Below are positions 1 to 10,839 of a stretch of 64,000 bases of DNA, piece after piece. The first letter of the stretch is position 1. Each line of letters opens with the position of its first letter. The stretch is from Zhengitettix transpicula (Eukaryota > Arthropoda > Insecta > Orthoptera > Tetrigidae). The position numbers and the translations under genes are program-made. The notes beneath the pieces were generated by a model. It did not search any database. It was given only the letters and a program-made list of their open reading frames with translations, and was not told the origin of the DNA. Location: contig CM073591.1 of NCBI GenBank assembly GCA_037074705.1, forward strand, positions 91,795,532 to 91,859,531, written 5' to 3'.

Positions 1-112
1 AGTATTTTTACTGTTTTAATTCGTCGTAATTTTTGATACTTTTATTTTATGTAGTAGGAGAATTCCCGAATATCATCATCCTGATTTATTTGAAGTTATA
101 TAGAATACAGAA

Positions 113-393
113 CTAATTAGATAAAATAGCCAAATAACAGATAATAAAAAAATCCCACACATAGTTCTGGAATTCTTTCGTAAGGTGATTAAAAACACAA
201 GAGCCGTGAGTACGACACAACTACACAATCAAGAAAAAACTTTTGAGTTCGTCAACTAGACTGTGAGGGTGTATCGTACTCATGGATCTTGTTTTTAATC
301 ACCTTACGAAAGGAACAAGAATTCCAGAAACGTTGTGTGGTGTTTATATTATAACCTCATTTTGTTGATTATTTGGCTATTTTATCTAATTAG
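113..393. repeat. Foldback (long inverted repeat) element FB1
   Basis: The segment opens with CTAATTAGATAAAATAGCC and closes with its exact reverse complement. The arms continue inward for roughly 100 bases with small indels, including the shared stretch TTCGTAAGGTGATTAAAAAC and its complement around 178-198 and 292-310. The centre (about 215-270) is poorly paired. There is no ORF of note, so this is a non-autonomous foldback or MITE-like repeat. Two relatives occur at 18929-19147 and about 34085-34194. I could not fix a target duplication. Confidence 0.75.
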
Positions 394-1761
394 TATATTT
401 TAACACAGTCGTATATTTTAATTTTATATAATTATTATTTGAAAGAGTGTATCTGATGATTCATTATTGGAAACTTTGAACAATTAGATGCTTCTTTAAA
501 AGATTCCCCGCAATGTTATCTGTCATGACTGATAATTTTTCGAAAAAAAAGCATCGTATAAACGACCATCGTATAAACTTTTATAGCAGACTAACACTGA
601 CATTTTACATCCATGTCATATTGAAACACCAATATAATTTAATGCAAGAACACAATTCGATGAAATTTTTTCGACGGAAGTGGCCAGATTTATTATTTCG
701 TATATTTTTGGTCTTCAAATCGTTGTTCTCATTTTATTGGAAATAGTTATAAAAATTCGTAACTATCTGCGTATTTAATATAAATATACCTTTATACTCG
801 ACATTAGCAACACTATAGGATAAAATAAATTTGAAAAAATATTTAATAGGTTTATGTGATTGTATTTTGGAGCGATTTAACGTCATGTTAGAAAGAACTT
901 GTATCACAGAGAAGCTTCTTAATAGTTTGGAATAACAAATGCTTTTCGTTATTATAATTTGGCTGTAATATTTCTAGCATTAGCACACGACTTTTACTAA
1001 CCAGTAAGTATTAGTTAAGAAATTGAGCCCTCCTGCTCCTCATTCCGTCGTGCTGGAAGGCTTGATGAATGTCTCGGGTTGTTAATGCGCTTCCTGTGTC
1101 CAGCATGAACCCGCAGGCTCACTCGCTCAATTAATTACTTTCCTTACGGCGAGAATTTAGTAGCGAAGGCCTTCGGCTAACATGCGGTGATAAGCGGAAC
1201 ATAATACCTAAATTCTTACTATGTGTAGATATTTTAAATCTCAACTATGGATCTAAGGTAGGGTTTCGTTTAAGCGTCTGTACGATATTGGGAGGTCACC
1301 GAAATTAGCAGTGGTCCGTCTCGGATCATATTTCGGATTTTATAATTATCTTGGTCATAATTTCAGTAATTTTCGGTGATAGAAAATATATACTAAACAA
1401 TGGATGTCCATTCAATACTTAAACTTTTAAGAATAAACATTTTTCATTCACCACGATTTTATATTTTTTGTCAATTCATTGATTGAATTAATTATATTTC
1501 ATGCAAAGCTTCACTCTCTTTTATTCTCTCGTTATTTTTAATATTGTGTGGTTTTGTACTGAGTTGTCTATAATGAAATTGGGTGCACTAAATCGTAAGA
1601 GATTATACGAAGAATATTCGAAAGTTGGGATAGAATAAGACACGAACTGTCTGTAAGGCAGCAGAAAATATTGAAGAGAGTCGTTAAATGGTGTAGGGGA
1701 GACTACACTATGAAATATGATTTGAAATTGCTGATATTGATAATATGTATTTAATATTATT
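394..1761. other. Non-coding A+T-rich stretch with a base-balanced island
   Basis: No gene is supported here; the short open frame at 513-746 has no recognisable content. The part from about 1018 to 1200 is visibly richer in G and C than its flanks. It carries the 12-base palindrome CGAAGGCCTTCG (1164-1175) and a stem formed by ATTGAGC near 1022 with GCTCAAT near 1126. It does not match any other repeat in the window. Confidence 0.5.
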
Positions 1762-2514
1762 TTGGTTAGCATTATCCAAACCCTTATAAATAGCGAAAGA
1801 ATAGTTATAAAATGTGATAATTACTGTAGTAAGTTGTTTTATATTACATGCTTGTGCAAAGGTGTAAGCGAAGAGGTAGCCGACATAATCAACAAGTGCA
1901 GAAACTTGAAAATGTTCTGTAGTGATTGTGAAAATTTTTCTAGCAATATGTTTCAGTTCAAAAATTTAACGAGACTGTCGTGAGAGACAAATTAGTGAAT
2001 TCTTAAAACTACCAACTCCTAATAGCGAAACAAGTGAAAAGGGAAAAACTGAAACTAAAAACATAACCTTACTTCCACGCGAAAGGATGAATAGAAGAAG
2101 TTTCGTCAAATCAAGGCAAAAACGGAACACCGAAAATGACTCATTCAACTTGGAACGGAAAAAACAGCGACACGTTAAAATAAGACCACAAGTGATAGAG
2201 TTAATTTATAAAGCCTTCGATTGGAGTAATAGGAATTGATCTAAATATGGAAGAGGAACAAATTAAAGAGTATAGTATCAAACAAAATGGTACAGTTTGA
2301 CCAGAATGCTGAGGTGGAAGTTAAGAGAGTTTTCAAAAGGAAATCCAAAGAGGCAATTGTTGAATTTGATATAAAAAGCCACGGAAAAGTTAAACAAGAA
2401 GGAAAATTGAATGTAGGTTGGAATAGATGTTTAGTTATTGAGAGCATAAATGTATTAAGATGTTTTAAATGTTGTACTTATTACCATAAAGCAAAGGATT
2501 GTAGGAATAAATGA
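1762..2514 (+). pseudogene. LINE ORF1 remnant: PHD-like finger and CCHC knuckle
   Basis: The first part (1762-1983) has a C-x3-C...C pattern ending in FCSDC, like the PHD-type finger found in ORF1 of several insect LINEs; the usual His-Cys pair of that finger reads Y-I-T-C here. A basic, charged middle follows with a stop at about 1981. The last part (2287-2514) ends in CFKCCTYYHKAKDC, a perfect C-x2-C-x4-H-x4-C nucleic-acid-binding knuckle, followed by RNK and a stop. In intact elements this protein coats the LINE RNA; here it is broken by stops and cannot be made whole. The assignment is from recognised motif style, not a database search. Confidence 0.65.
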
Positions 2515-2524
2515 TTGTTAATTA

Positions 2525-3855
2525 ATTTTTGGAGATGAGGCAAGAGTTCAAGAAGAGAAGAAATGAGTGTCTAGCGGTGTACAGAAATGAACGTTTATAC
2601 TATGATCAAGAAATCAATAAGAAGGATGGGGATTCTAAGTGAATGTGGCAAACTATGAAAAAGTTGATAACAGTAGCGAGGGGTAAAATTAATGTGGTAC
2701 AATTTAATGAGTATGTTGGTGGAAAATTTGAAAATTTTAAAACAAGTCGGACTAATACTTTATTAGCAGCATTGAAGAAATTGTGGAAGCAATACCAGCT
2801 GTAGAGTGTAAAATGGTTGGTGAGGAATTTGAAAATATGTTTGGTGAAGTGTAACTCATGCAAGGGTAGAGGAGATAGTGATGGGAGTCTTTTCTTGTGT
2901 TATGCTGAAACAAATATGGGATGTTTTAGGAAAATCTATTGTTAAATTTGTAAATGAATCTCTAAGTTGTGGAAAGATACCAATTATTTTGAATTTCACA
3001 TAGAACCTGTTAGAAAAGTTCCTGGTAGTATTACATGTGAGGCCTATAAACGTGTACCTGTAGTAGAGAAGGTTCTGAAATCCATTTTTTTTATAATAAA
3101 ATACTTAAACATGTGGATGAAAATGGGATATTGTGCAGAAATCAGTCAGGATTTAGATCTAGACACGTTACTGAATCAACTGTTCAGCTAGTTATAGAAA
3201 ATTGGAAGACTGAGAGAGATAAGGGCAATATAACTAGCAGTTTTTCTAAACTTTAATAGGGCATTTCAAAACATAGATAGGTCACTTTTGTTATGGAAGT
3301 TATATAGATATGGAATTAGAGGTAAGATTTTAAGTTAACTGGAGGGTCATCTTGTGTGGAGAAGGCAGTATATAAAATTAAATAAAGAGGTTTCAGAAGA
3401 GAGGGATGTGAACTATGGTGTTGCCCAGGGGAGTAAGTTGGGCCGACCATTGATCATTCTCTACATTAATGACTTTCCAAAGTTAGTACACTCTGTAAAA
3501 ATACATCTATTTGCTGATTATACTCTTATATACGTTTCTGGCTGAGAAATTAATCATGTTATAAATATTGTAAATAAGGGCATTAGTAGAAACTGCTCAA
3601 TAGGTAAAATAAAATGAAATGTTATTAAATGTTAGTAAAACTAAATGTATGATAATTAGCAATAAGGAGGAAGTGCCTGTCAATAATGTAGTTGTAGATG
3701 GTAATATAATAGAAGTTGTAGATAGTTTTAAGTACTTGATAAAAAAATAAATTTTAAGGAATATGTAAACTATTTATTTAAAAAAATTGCATATAAAGTA
3801 GGCATTCTAGGTAGACTAATAAATGTATTATTTCGTAGGATTAAGTTATTAATAT
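2525..3855 (+). pseudogene. LINE ORF2 remnant: reverse transcriptase, N-terminal and palm part
   Basis: Pieces in shifting frames give the typical order. First comes the linker (NECLAVYRNERLYYDQEINK at about 2560-2620, then MWQTMKKL). Next is a remnant of the RT-1/2 region (about 2990-3090), then NQSGFRSRHVTESTVQL (about 3138-3190). A decayed first catalytic block reads LNFNRAFQNIDRSLL near 3250-3290. Then comes GVAQGSKLGRPLIILYIND (3418-3474). The catalytic FADD box is damaged to FADY (about 3510). The thumb begins with NVSKTKCMIIS (about 3630-3660). It is inactive. Its 3' continuation lies beyond the LTR at 4893. Confidence 0.75.
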
Positions 3856-4892
3856 TGTAATAATTAAATTAATATACTACAAATGGCTGTGGCTAAATAA
3901 AAAAAAACTATTACGTGAAAAAAACTACAAACAAATTTATTATCAATTTTAAATACAATAATATTTGGGATCTCAGGGTCTTTATCTGGGTTTGATAAAT
4001 GGGTGAATTTTATACAATCAATTACATTTAGCATTTAGGTAAATTAATTCGTCTGAACATCGACGAAATTAATTGCGGACGAAAATAAGACTAAAGATTG
4101 AATTTAAATTAAAGAACTAAACAATTAAAGAAGTCAATAATTAACGAAGTGAATAATTAAAGAAACGAAATAATTAAAGAACGATCTGACATATCTTTTA
4201 AAAGAGGTTTACAATCAATTTTAAAGTTTTCTACTTACGGCCGTCCAGGTCTCATTATTGGTTTTTCTGTGCACACGATTTGGGGATATCACTGATTCTA
4301 CTCATTAGAATTTGAACACACGGTAGTTGCTCTGGATCTCTGCTATCCTGGAACCTGGATTAACTCACCCTCAGCCAGTTTCCGGAAGTAGGTCTCCTCA
4401 AAGTCTCTCTATGCGAAAATTTGTTCAGTTTGTGAAGCAAAACTTCTGCTTCCAAACTGCGATTTTATAAGTCTCTCCGTCAAAACTGGTTACTTGCGTT
4501 TTATGTAAACTATTAGCTCGCCGTTGGACTTCCTAGATAGCCCTATTCATAATTCTGGATCCGCAAACTTTTACTGTTTCTATTTCTCTATGTGGACCGA
4601 ACTGCTATGTCCCAGTTCTCGACGTAGACTTTTTCCTTTCGCGTCTTGCCGCTGACTGACTAAACTTTTTATAATCTGAATTTTCTGAATTGATGTCTGC
4701 CTGCATCTGTGTCTGCCGTCCGACTAACTAACTTCGTCTCGTAGATTTTGAGCGCGTACACTCTCTTAACTCCAACAATACATTATTTCTTTGTGTCGCC
4801 GCCTTGTTGCGGTGTCCGCTTTATATCCTCTAATAAGTCCTCTACAATCCAACTTTATAATTATAATAATGAATGAATTACTAATTACTACA
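3856..4892 (-). mobile_element. Solo LTR L1 with ATAT target duplication
   Basis: On the plus strand it begins TGTAATAATT and ends AATTACTACA, that is a TG...CA LTR read from the minus strand. It is flanked on both sides by ATAT (3852-3855 and 4893-4896). It shares with the other LTRs the block CTCAGGGTC...GGGTTTGATAA (rc of AAACCCAGT...GACCCTGAG) near 3973, the block at about 4180-4200 (rc of GTCAGATTTCGTTC, decayed), and a GCGCG core near 4753. About 370 bases (4290-4660) match the LTR at 37286-37660 closely. No gag or pol is present, so it is a solo LTR. It interrupts the CR1-like LINE. Confidence 0.8.
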
Positions 4893-5135
4893 ATATATTA
4901 TACAATCAATAAGCCTCACTAAAGTTACTGCAGTACCGTGCAACTATTATCAATCAAGAAGATCTGGACAGCTGCAAATTGTTGTAAATAGAGTCAGAGG
5001 CATATATTGAAAGCTATTAGGTATTCTGAAATTGTAAGAATGCTTGCCGTGCTGTGATCACTACAAATCAATCTATTTGAGATTGAAATTTATTTATTTT
5101 ATATTTAGTTCTTTGCGTTAACTTATAAATCGTAA
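4893..5135 (+). pseudogene. LINE ORF2 remnant: RT thumb and C-terminal part, downstream of the LTR
   Basis: Directly after the LTR, two frames give INKPH-SYCSTVQLL and NQEDLDS, then HILKAIRYSEIVRMLAVL (about 4990-5056). This is the familiar LINE thumb order: PHF-YCST, a leucine-rich segment, then a MR-ILK--RY---V-ML segment. It continues the RT cut at 3855 (GRLINVLFRRIKLLI, about 3812-3855). Stops and at least one frameshift are present. The join shows the LTR landed inside an existing LINE copy. Confidence 0.65.
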
Positions 5136-6589
5136 AAAAACAATTCCATGAGAAAATATGTATTTACTTATGCTTGTAAACAAAAGCAGTAAATATAATT
5201 AAGATATAGGGAACCAATATTAAAAAGTTATTAATCTTTATTTTATACTTCTATGATTAAAACATCTAGAACTCACATAATTATCATACAACCACTTTAT
5301 TACAAAATGAATTCCATAATTCATATTACACTATAATACTTTACTGAACGGTGACGTACGAATCTTAAGCAACTCCTAGTAGCAATTCATTATTATCGTA
5401 TCTCGAGTAAGTTACTGGTTCTGACTTTCAACAATTCAATTACCAATTTAAAATAGTTATTTTTTTTCTGATTCAATTATAAATTTCACTCTGTCATATT
5501 GGTTCTTGCAGAAAAATTCACGTTGTTACAACTGGATTCAAAGCTAAATCAACTGAATCGAGAAGGCCGGAGTTTTAACAATTATTTAGCACTTGATTTG
5601 TATAGATGAGGGTCATTATTTGTAATAGAATGTAAATGAAGAAAAAATTTCCCGAGTATAAAAAAATAAATGATGCGGACCTGTAGCTTTCTTTTAGTTT
5701 TTCTTCAAATATGCAGCAATCGTAACAATCGATTGGATAGACTTAATAAATTGCCCAGTTGCAAACACAGTTTTGTTAGATGCTTCATAATTTTGGAACG
5801 TTAGTTTTACATTGTCTTAGTATTTGTGATGTAAAATAAGAACCGGAGGCAATTGAGAAACTTATTTGAATTTGGAAACTGCACGATAAGTATGTTCAGT
5901 CATAACTAATCACAGCTGAATAAACAATCAGAAAGAAAGGTGTTTTGTATGCTGCATTCGGGAAGGAGCGATCAATTTATGAGAGAAGGAGTTTAAATCA
6001 TCTAATATATTACGCAAAATCGTAAAGAACGTATCTTACTTTTAATTCAGTAATTCTAAGCTTAAATAAATTTGAAAAGTTTCTGCGGAGAGACGGAGAG
6101 TTATTCCTGTTCTGTTTTTCTATGAATGATATATTTTAATTAAACAAAACCCTATATAAGTAAAGACATGAAATAGTAATACTTGAAGCGTTTCTGAAAA
6201 TGTCTAACTATTTAGCTATAATGAAATACTGAAAGTAGGCATTCCCGATGTGGTATGTGATATTTGTTAATTGTTACAGTACAACAGCAAACCTTGATCT
6301 TCCAAAATATAAAATTTGTTGCCTTTTGGCGGTACTTGATTTGAGAAAAGCATTGTTTTTTACTTAAAAATGTCTATAGGTGATGCTTAAATTCGGAAAA
6401 TGAGTGCAACTGAAGTCGTAATTATAGAATAGGTTACATTAAGATAGTGTAGTGCCAAAGAACACCCCCCCCAAATTAATTGAAGATTTTTATATGATAA
6501 TTTGACTAACACGCCAATATAATCAGAGCCGAGCTGTGGCTCGTTCGAAAATGCGGTCATAAACGTTGGCACCTAGGTGACGGATGTGT
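5136..6589. other. Non-coding A+T-rich stretch, nothing recognised
   Basis: Simple A+T-rich sequence with scattered oligo-A and oligo-T runs. I see no repeat shared with the rest of the window and no credible coding frame. The only longer frame (6387-6572, minus) has no recognisable motif. Confidence 0.4.
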
Positions 6590-7450
6590 CGTGAAGAAAT
6601 CGTGCCTCTAGACAAAAGGCACCGTATTACGGGAGGTAAACAATACACCCTGGTTCAGGTGCCAACGAAAAGTCAAACCCTCCAAGAGACGAGGGTACGC
6701 CCGCGAAATTGTAAGACCAACGCAGATTGGCTGAGTAAAACCACGTGAAGAGGTTTCCCCCTTGGCAGCTCCACAAGAGTCGAAAAAGTGAGTTCTGGGA
6801 AGGCCTGACGAATAGGAGTGAAATGTAAAGTTCTGATATACTATTGGAGAAGAGAAGCTGCTTTCGTGCTTTCTTCAGGTCCGGTTAGTGCGTACATTAA
6901 TTAAATAACGATTGCCGAAGAGAGCTCTATAACGGTAACGGATTAAATATCTTGTATTATATAGGAGAAGAAGGAAGTCTGGGAAGGCAGGAAGAGCAGA
7001 AGGAAGTCTGGGAAGGCAGGAAGAGCAGAAGGACGTATGGGAAGGCAGGAAGACTAGTAGTGAAATGTAAAGTTCTGATGTACCACTCGGAGAGAAATAA
7101 AAAGTTCCGACAAATGACTTGAAGAAAACGCCGGACCGACAGAAGAGGAGAAGAAGCTAGCTAAACTTCGTCAATGTCGAGAACTGTGGATTTACTCTTT
7201 TGCAAACCAGAGTAAAAAAGATGACCTGCAAAGATCAAGAGTTCATCACACTGACGTCTTGAGCATATTACGCTGACGAGAGAAGAAGGAAGCAGCATAT
7301 GGATTACAGATTTTCCGAGAAGATTTTGCGGTAACCCGACCAGGTTACCTGCCTGGGGAAGAGTCTAGCCGACTGGAAAACAAACAGGAGTGTTTCCAAC
7401 TGCGACGGAAGTAATTGAGATTTCTGCCGCACGTATATGACCCCACATAC
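6590..7450. repeat. G-rich patch with 29-bp tandem repeat and flanking duplication
   Basis: Purine-rich plus strand, visibly richer in G than its flanks. Three 29-base units beginning AAGGAAGTCTGGGAAGGCAG run from 6971 to 7057, the third diverged. The 21 bases from AGTGAAATG to TTCTGAT occur both before (6817-6837) and just after (7059-7079) the array, and GGGAAGGC precedes both. This suggests a larger duplicated unit of about 240 bases. No ORF is supported. It could be part of an unclassified transposon. Confidence 0.6.
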
Positions 7451-9959
7451 GACCCTTTTTGCTTATGTTTTAATAATGTTCTGATTATCATGAAATAACC
7501 GAGTTTTGCCCATTTAACGAAATAATAATGTTTTTGAGTCTTTTTTTTTAAACTTATTTCTCATGTTGAATTAAAGTTTTAGTACCCCTGACTCTTGAAT
7601 GTAGATGAATTAAGTGATTTAACTAAATTCATAAATGAGTAAATTGAAATTACTGATATATCATTAAGAGAATCCTATTGAATTTTTAAACCCTTAATTA
7701 ATTGCATTAAATTTAAATCAAAATATATCATTTATAAATTTAAACCCCACTCCAATCTTAATTACTATAGTCATCATTAACATAACTAAATGCTGTCATT
7801 TTTAACCTTATTCCCCGTCGCTGCACGGCTACTAATTGTTTATTCATCCTCCTCAAGGGGCATCTTCCCACCCTTAGACAAGAGCGTGCCAGTAACCTGA
7901 CCCTGCTACTCTGCTCTCTTTTTGAAGAGGTTATTGACGGACAGAGGGCGCCCACTTATCCACAGCATCGTGGTGGAAACAGGTTGCAGTATCACCGATA
8001 GAATATGTGTCGCAGACTTTAGATAATCGTACAGCATACATATTTAAGTACAATATAATTTAATTAAGTCGACAACAGAAATCCTTTATCAATAAACTTC
8101 GATCGGTTCGTATTCAGAGCTAAAATGCTTTTTTTATTGAAATATAATTTCCGAGTAAAGAAATATCACGGTCTGAATAAACAGTTACTTATGTAAGTCC
8201 AGTTGTTGTAAAATCTGTGTAAAAATTTCTGGTAATCATTCTTGTAGTCACAGATTACTATTACTTTAAATTAGAGTTCTGTCTAGACCTGTCAAGTCTA
8301 AGGTATCCTACAGCAGGGAAGTCAGAGAAATATGTCTAGGCAGTATTTTTCGACACTGTTCTGCTTATAAATCATACAGAAGAGTGCTTTCAATAAACAC
8401 CCTGCGTTAATGATTCTTATACATCGCATACAGTACGAAGATGGTAACTTTAACACTAAGTCTCTCATTAAAATGTGTAAATCAGGTTCTCCATGTTGAA
8501 CCCTGTCCAAAGAATTCCTGTATAAAGGATATTTCTTTTCAAATGGGAGCCGATTTGACCTTGAAGCTCTTCCTTGAGCCGTCGAATCAAATTCGTGCGA
8601 CATTTTCACATATTATTACCAACGCAGATGCAGTAAGGGTTCGTTGTCATTCATTACTGACGATGTGGTAACGTTTGTTTAATTCTCTGTTCTCATTCGC
8701 CGACAGGCAGAACGGTTCCAATTTGAAAACCTTGATAAGAAATTATTTTGTCCATGTTTTCTATATTTATCTGCAGAAACGCAAGGAGTAGTGCCGTTGA
8801 TTGAAGGTATTGTGCATACGAGTGAAGGAAACAAAATTTTGAATCGCCATGAAACAGTTCCACCCGAGAAAGATCACAATCTAGTCCATTACGTGATTTG
8901 TTTCTCTATACGTAAATTATTTATATCCTGGACAAAGTATATTAGTTTGTGATACATGATCATCATGTAATAATGAGTCAGTAATGTGATACTTAAAAAA
9001 ACATTTCTACTGTGTGGCACTAAATGAGTTCTTTTGTACATTTAACAGCATATTTAAAATAAACTTAGATCATTGCAAAGTCAAATTTGAGCTCTTTCGA
9101 TTTGGTAATTAACATATTTTAATTTCCATGAAGTGTCATAAAGGGGAAAGTTTCCGAAACACATCGAATTTTTTTTTGTCCACAGAAATTTCCCCCAAGC
9201 ATAGTAGTAGTATATTCCAAGGATACCAAACATGAAGAATAAGAAAAATTTTAATCCAAATATTTTGTAATTAGTTTTTTACTACTTGGCTGTATTCTAC
9301 CCGATAGGAATACCAAGCATGATATATAATTTTAAATCCTTACATTAGAATATCCTATTCTTGAAAAAATAGATAAAAAATATACAAAAAGGGTTTAGCC
9401 TGAGAATGAAAATCTCAGGACGCTACAAATTAGATCAAAACTCCAATTGTTTAAAATCCTAAGGGGAGAGCGATTTTAGATTAATGCCTTGGAGATAAGG
9501 ATCTTTCAAAAGAACATGTGGAGCAAGAAAGAGAACCATTATCATTATTAATGTTGCATTTCCTGATAAGTATGCTGGAGCTGGCTGATCATGATTCATT
9601 TGGAGTTGTGGAATTTTGTTGAAAATTATTTGAAGAGGAGACCGGAAGCTGAGGATAAGGGATAGTTGGCTGTCGTAAAAAACCCGGGAGTTCTTCACTG
9701 TACAGTATTATTATTACAAAACAATGTCGCAGGACATCTGGTTATGGCGTCAAGACTGCTACGATTTTGTTACTGCTCACGTGCTACGGATAGCCTGTCG
9801 TTAAAATGATCTATGCTGAGTTTTCATGCTAACTTAAATATTCAATTTTTAAATATTGGCGTTCAACATTTTCCCACTATTAAGTAAAATAAATGTTTCA
9901 AATCTTTATACTGTGGTTTAAACTTTTAATTGGAAGGAAACAACGGGAGAAAGTTTACG
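7451..9959. other. Non-coding stretch, no gene recognised
   Basis: Open frames at 7758-7955, 8322-8609, 8441-8671 and 9459-9698 are short and carry no motif I recognise; the two around 8.4-8.6 kb overlap on opposite strands. The part 8440-8900 is more base-balanced than its flanks and might be single-copy sequence, but no splice-bounded exon could be argued. Confidence 0.35.
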
Positions 9960-10839
9960 TTAAACCAAATTTTTTGAAGGTAACAAAGATTATTTATTTG
10001 ATAAATTTGAATTTCGTTGAATTTACATTTTATATTTTTAAGTAAATCCCTCAGCTTTCAATAGAATCTAAATTTCAGGGTCGCTTATAGGGCATCTAAT
10101 AAATCGAGTGATTTGCAATTTTCACCAAATTACAAAAGCAAAAAATGAATTTAAATTTACCAATAAAAAATATTATACCAACAAAAAAAACTATATAAAT
10201 CTGAAAAGTCTGACAAAGCCATAGATATATTTGACAAAGTCATATAAATATGGCAAAGTTATAGAAATCTCTGAAAAAATGATAGAAATCTGGCGGTAAA
10301 CGATATTTACTTAAATGTTCACAAAATTTACGTTTTTACGTACCCTTTTGTTCAGAGATGCTCTGGTTTGTGCACACGTGGTTATTTTCACTTTAATAGA
10401 ATAATATTTTCATTGACAGGTCATATCACTGATTGCTATTACCGTCTCACTTTCCCACACTTTGGGCGCCTTTCTACTTTGCTGTCGTACTTATTATCAC
10501 ACTAAATTTTCCGTGGAAAATCACTTTAATACAAGAGCTGATATATTCAGCTTATACTTCGCTTAATTCTGCCACCTTTGGCCATGCTTCCAGAACACAC
10601 ATGACTGGCTGACTATTTCTCACAACATACAGCTCTCTGACTGTACTGTACGTATCCCTAACACACACTCACTGCTCTCTGACTGTACTGTGCGTCTTAT
10701 ATACGCTTTCTCGGCAAAAATTCGTAGCATTATAGTCTCTGCATTTTCGCGCCAAACAATGCTGTTCTTACAATGTTTTGGCCTCAAAGTTACGCCACCA
10801 ATAATTAAAGAAACAATTCATATAAAACATTTCATTACA
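9960..10839 (-). mobile_element. Diverged LTR relative (B1), boundaries approximate
   Basis: The right edge reads TTTCATTACA (to 10839), the complement of a TGTAAT LTR start. The rc of the conserved CCCTGA block lies at about 10076-10090, in the same relative place as in L1. Near the right end GCGCCAAACAATGCTGTTCTT (first 20 bases 10750-10769) and CTCAAAGTTACGCC recur at 20591-20638. The left edge is not visible and was placed by analogy with L1. The repeated CTCTCTGACTGTACTGT motif at about 10630-10690 is an internal duplication. Confidence 0.5.

Larger units (their letters stand above)
1762..5135 (+). mobile_element. Degenerate CR1-like non-LTR retrotransposon (LINE), split by a solo LTR
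   Basis: In order, the remnants are a zinc-finger/zinc-knuckle ORF1, the linker before the reverse transcriptase, RT palm motifs, and the RT thumb with the C-terminal region. The last part is separated from the rest by the LTR at 3856-4892. The endonuclease domain that normally starts ORF2 is missing between about 2515 and 2530. Many stops and frameshifts break the reading frame. The clade (CR1/L2/Jockey superfamily) is judged from motif style only. The 3' end was not recognised and homology fades near 5135. Confidence 0.75.

Noticed and set aside
113..393. Reading FB1 as a CRISPR-like or terminator hairpin
   Set aside because: The arms are about 100 bases long and recur elsewhere with the same core, which fits a mobile foldback in a eukaryotic genome.
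8322..8671. Overlapping open frames on both strands, considered as a host exon
   Set aside because: No motif, no convincing splice boundaries, and the two strands are equally open.
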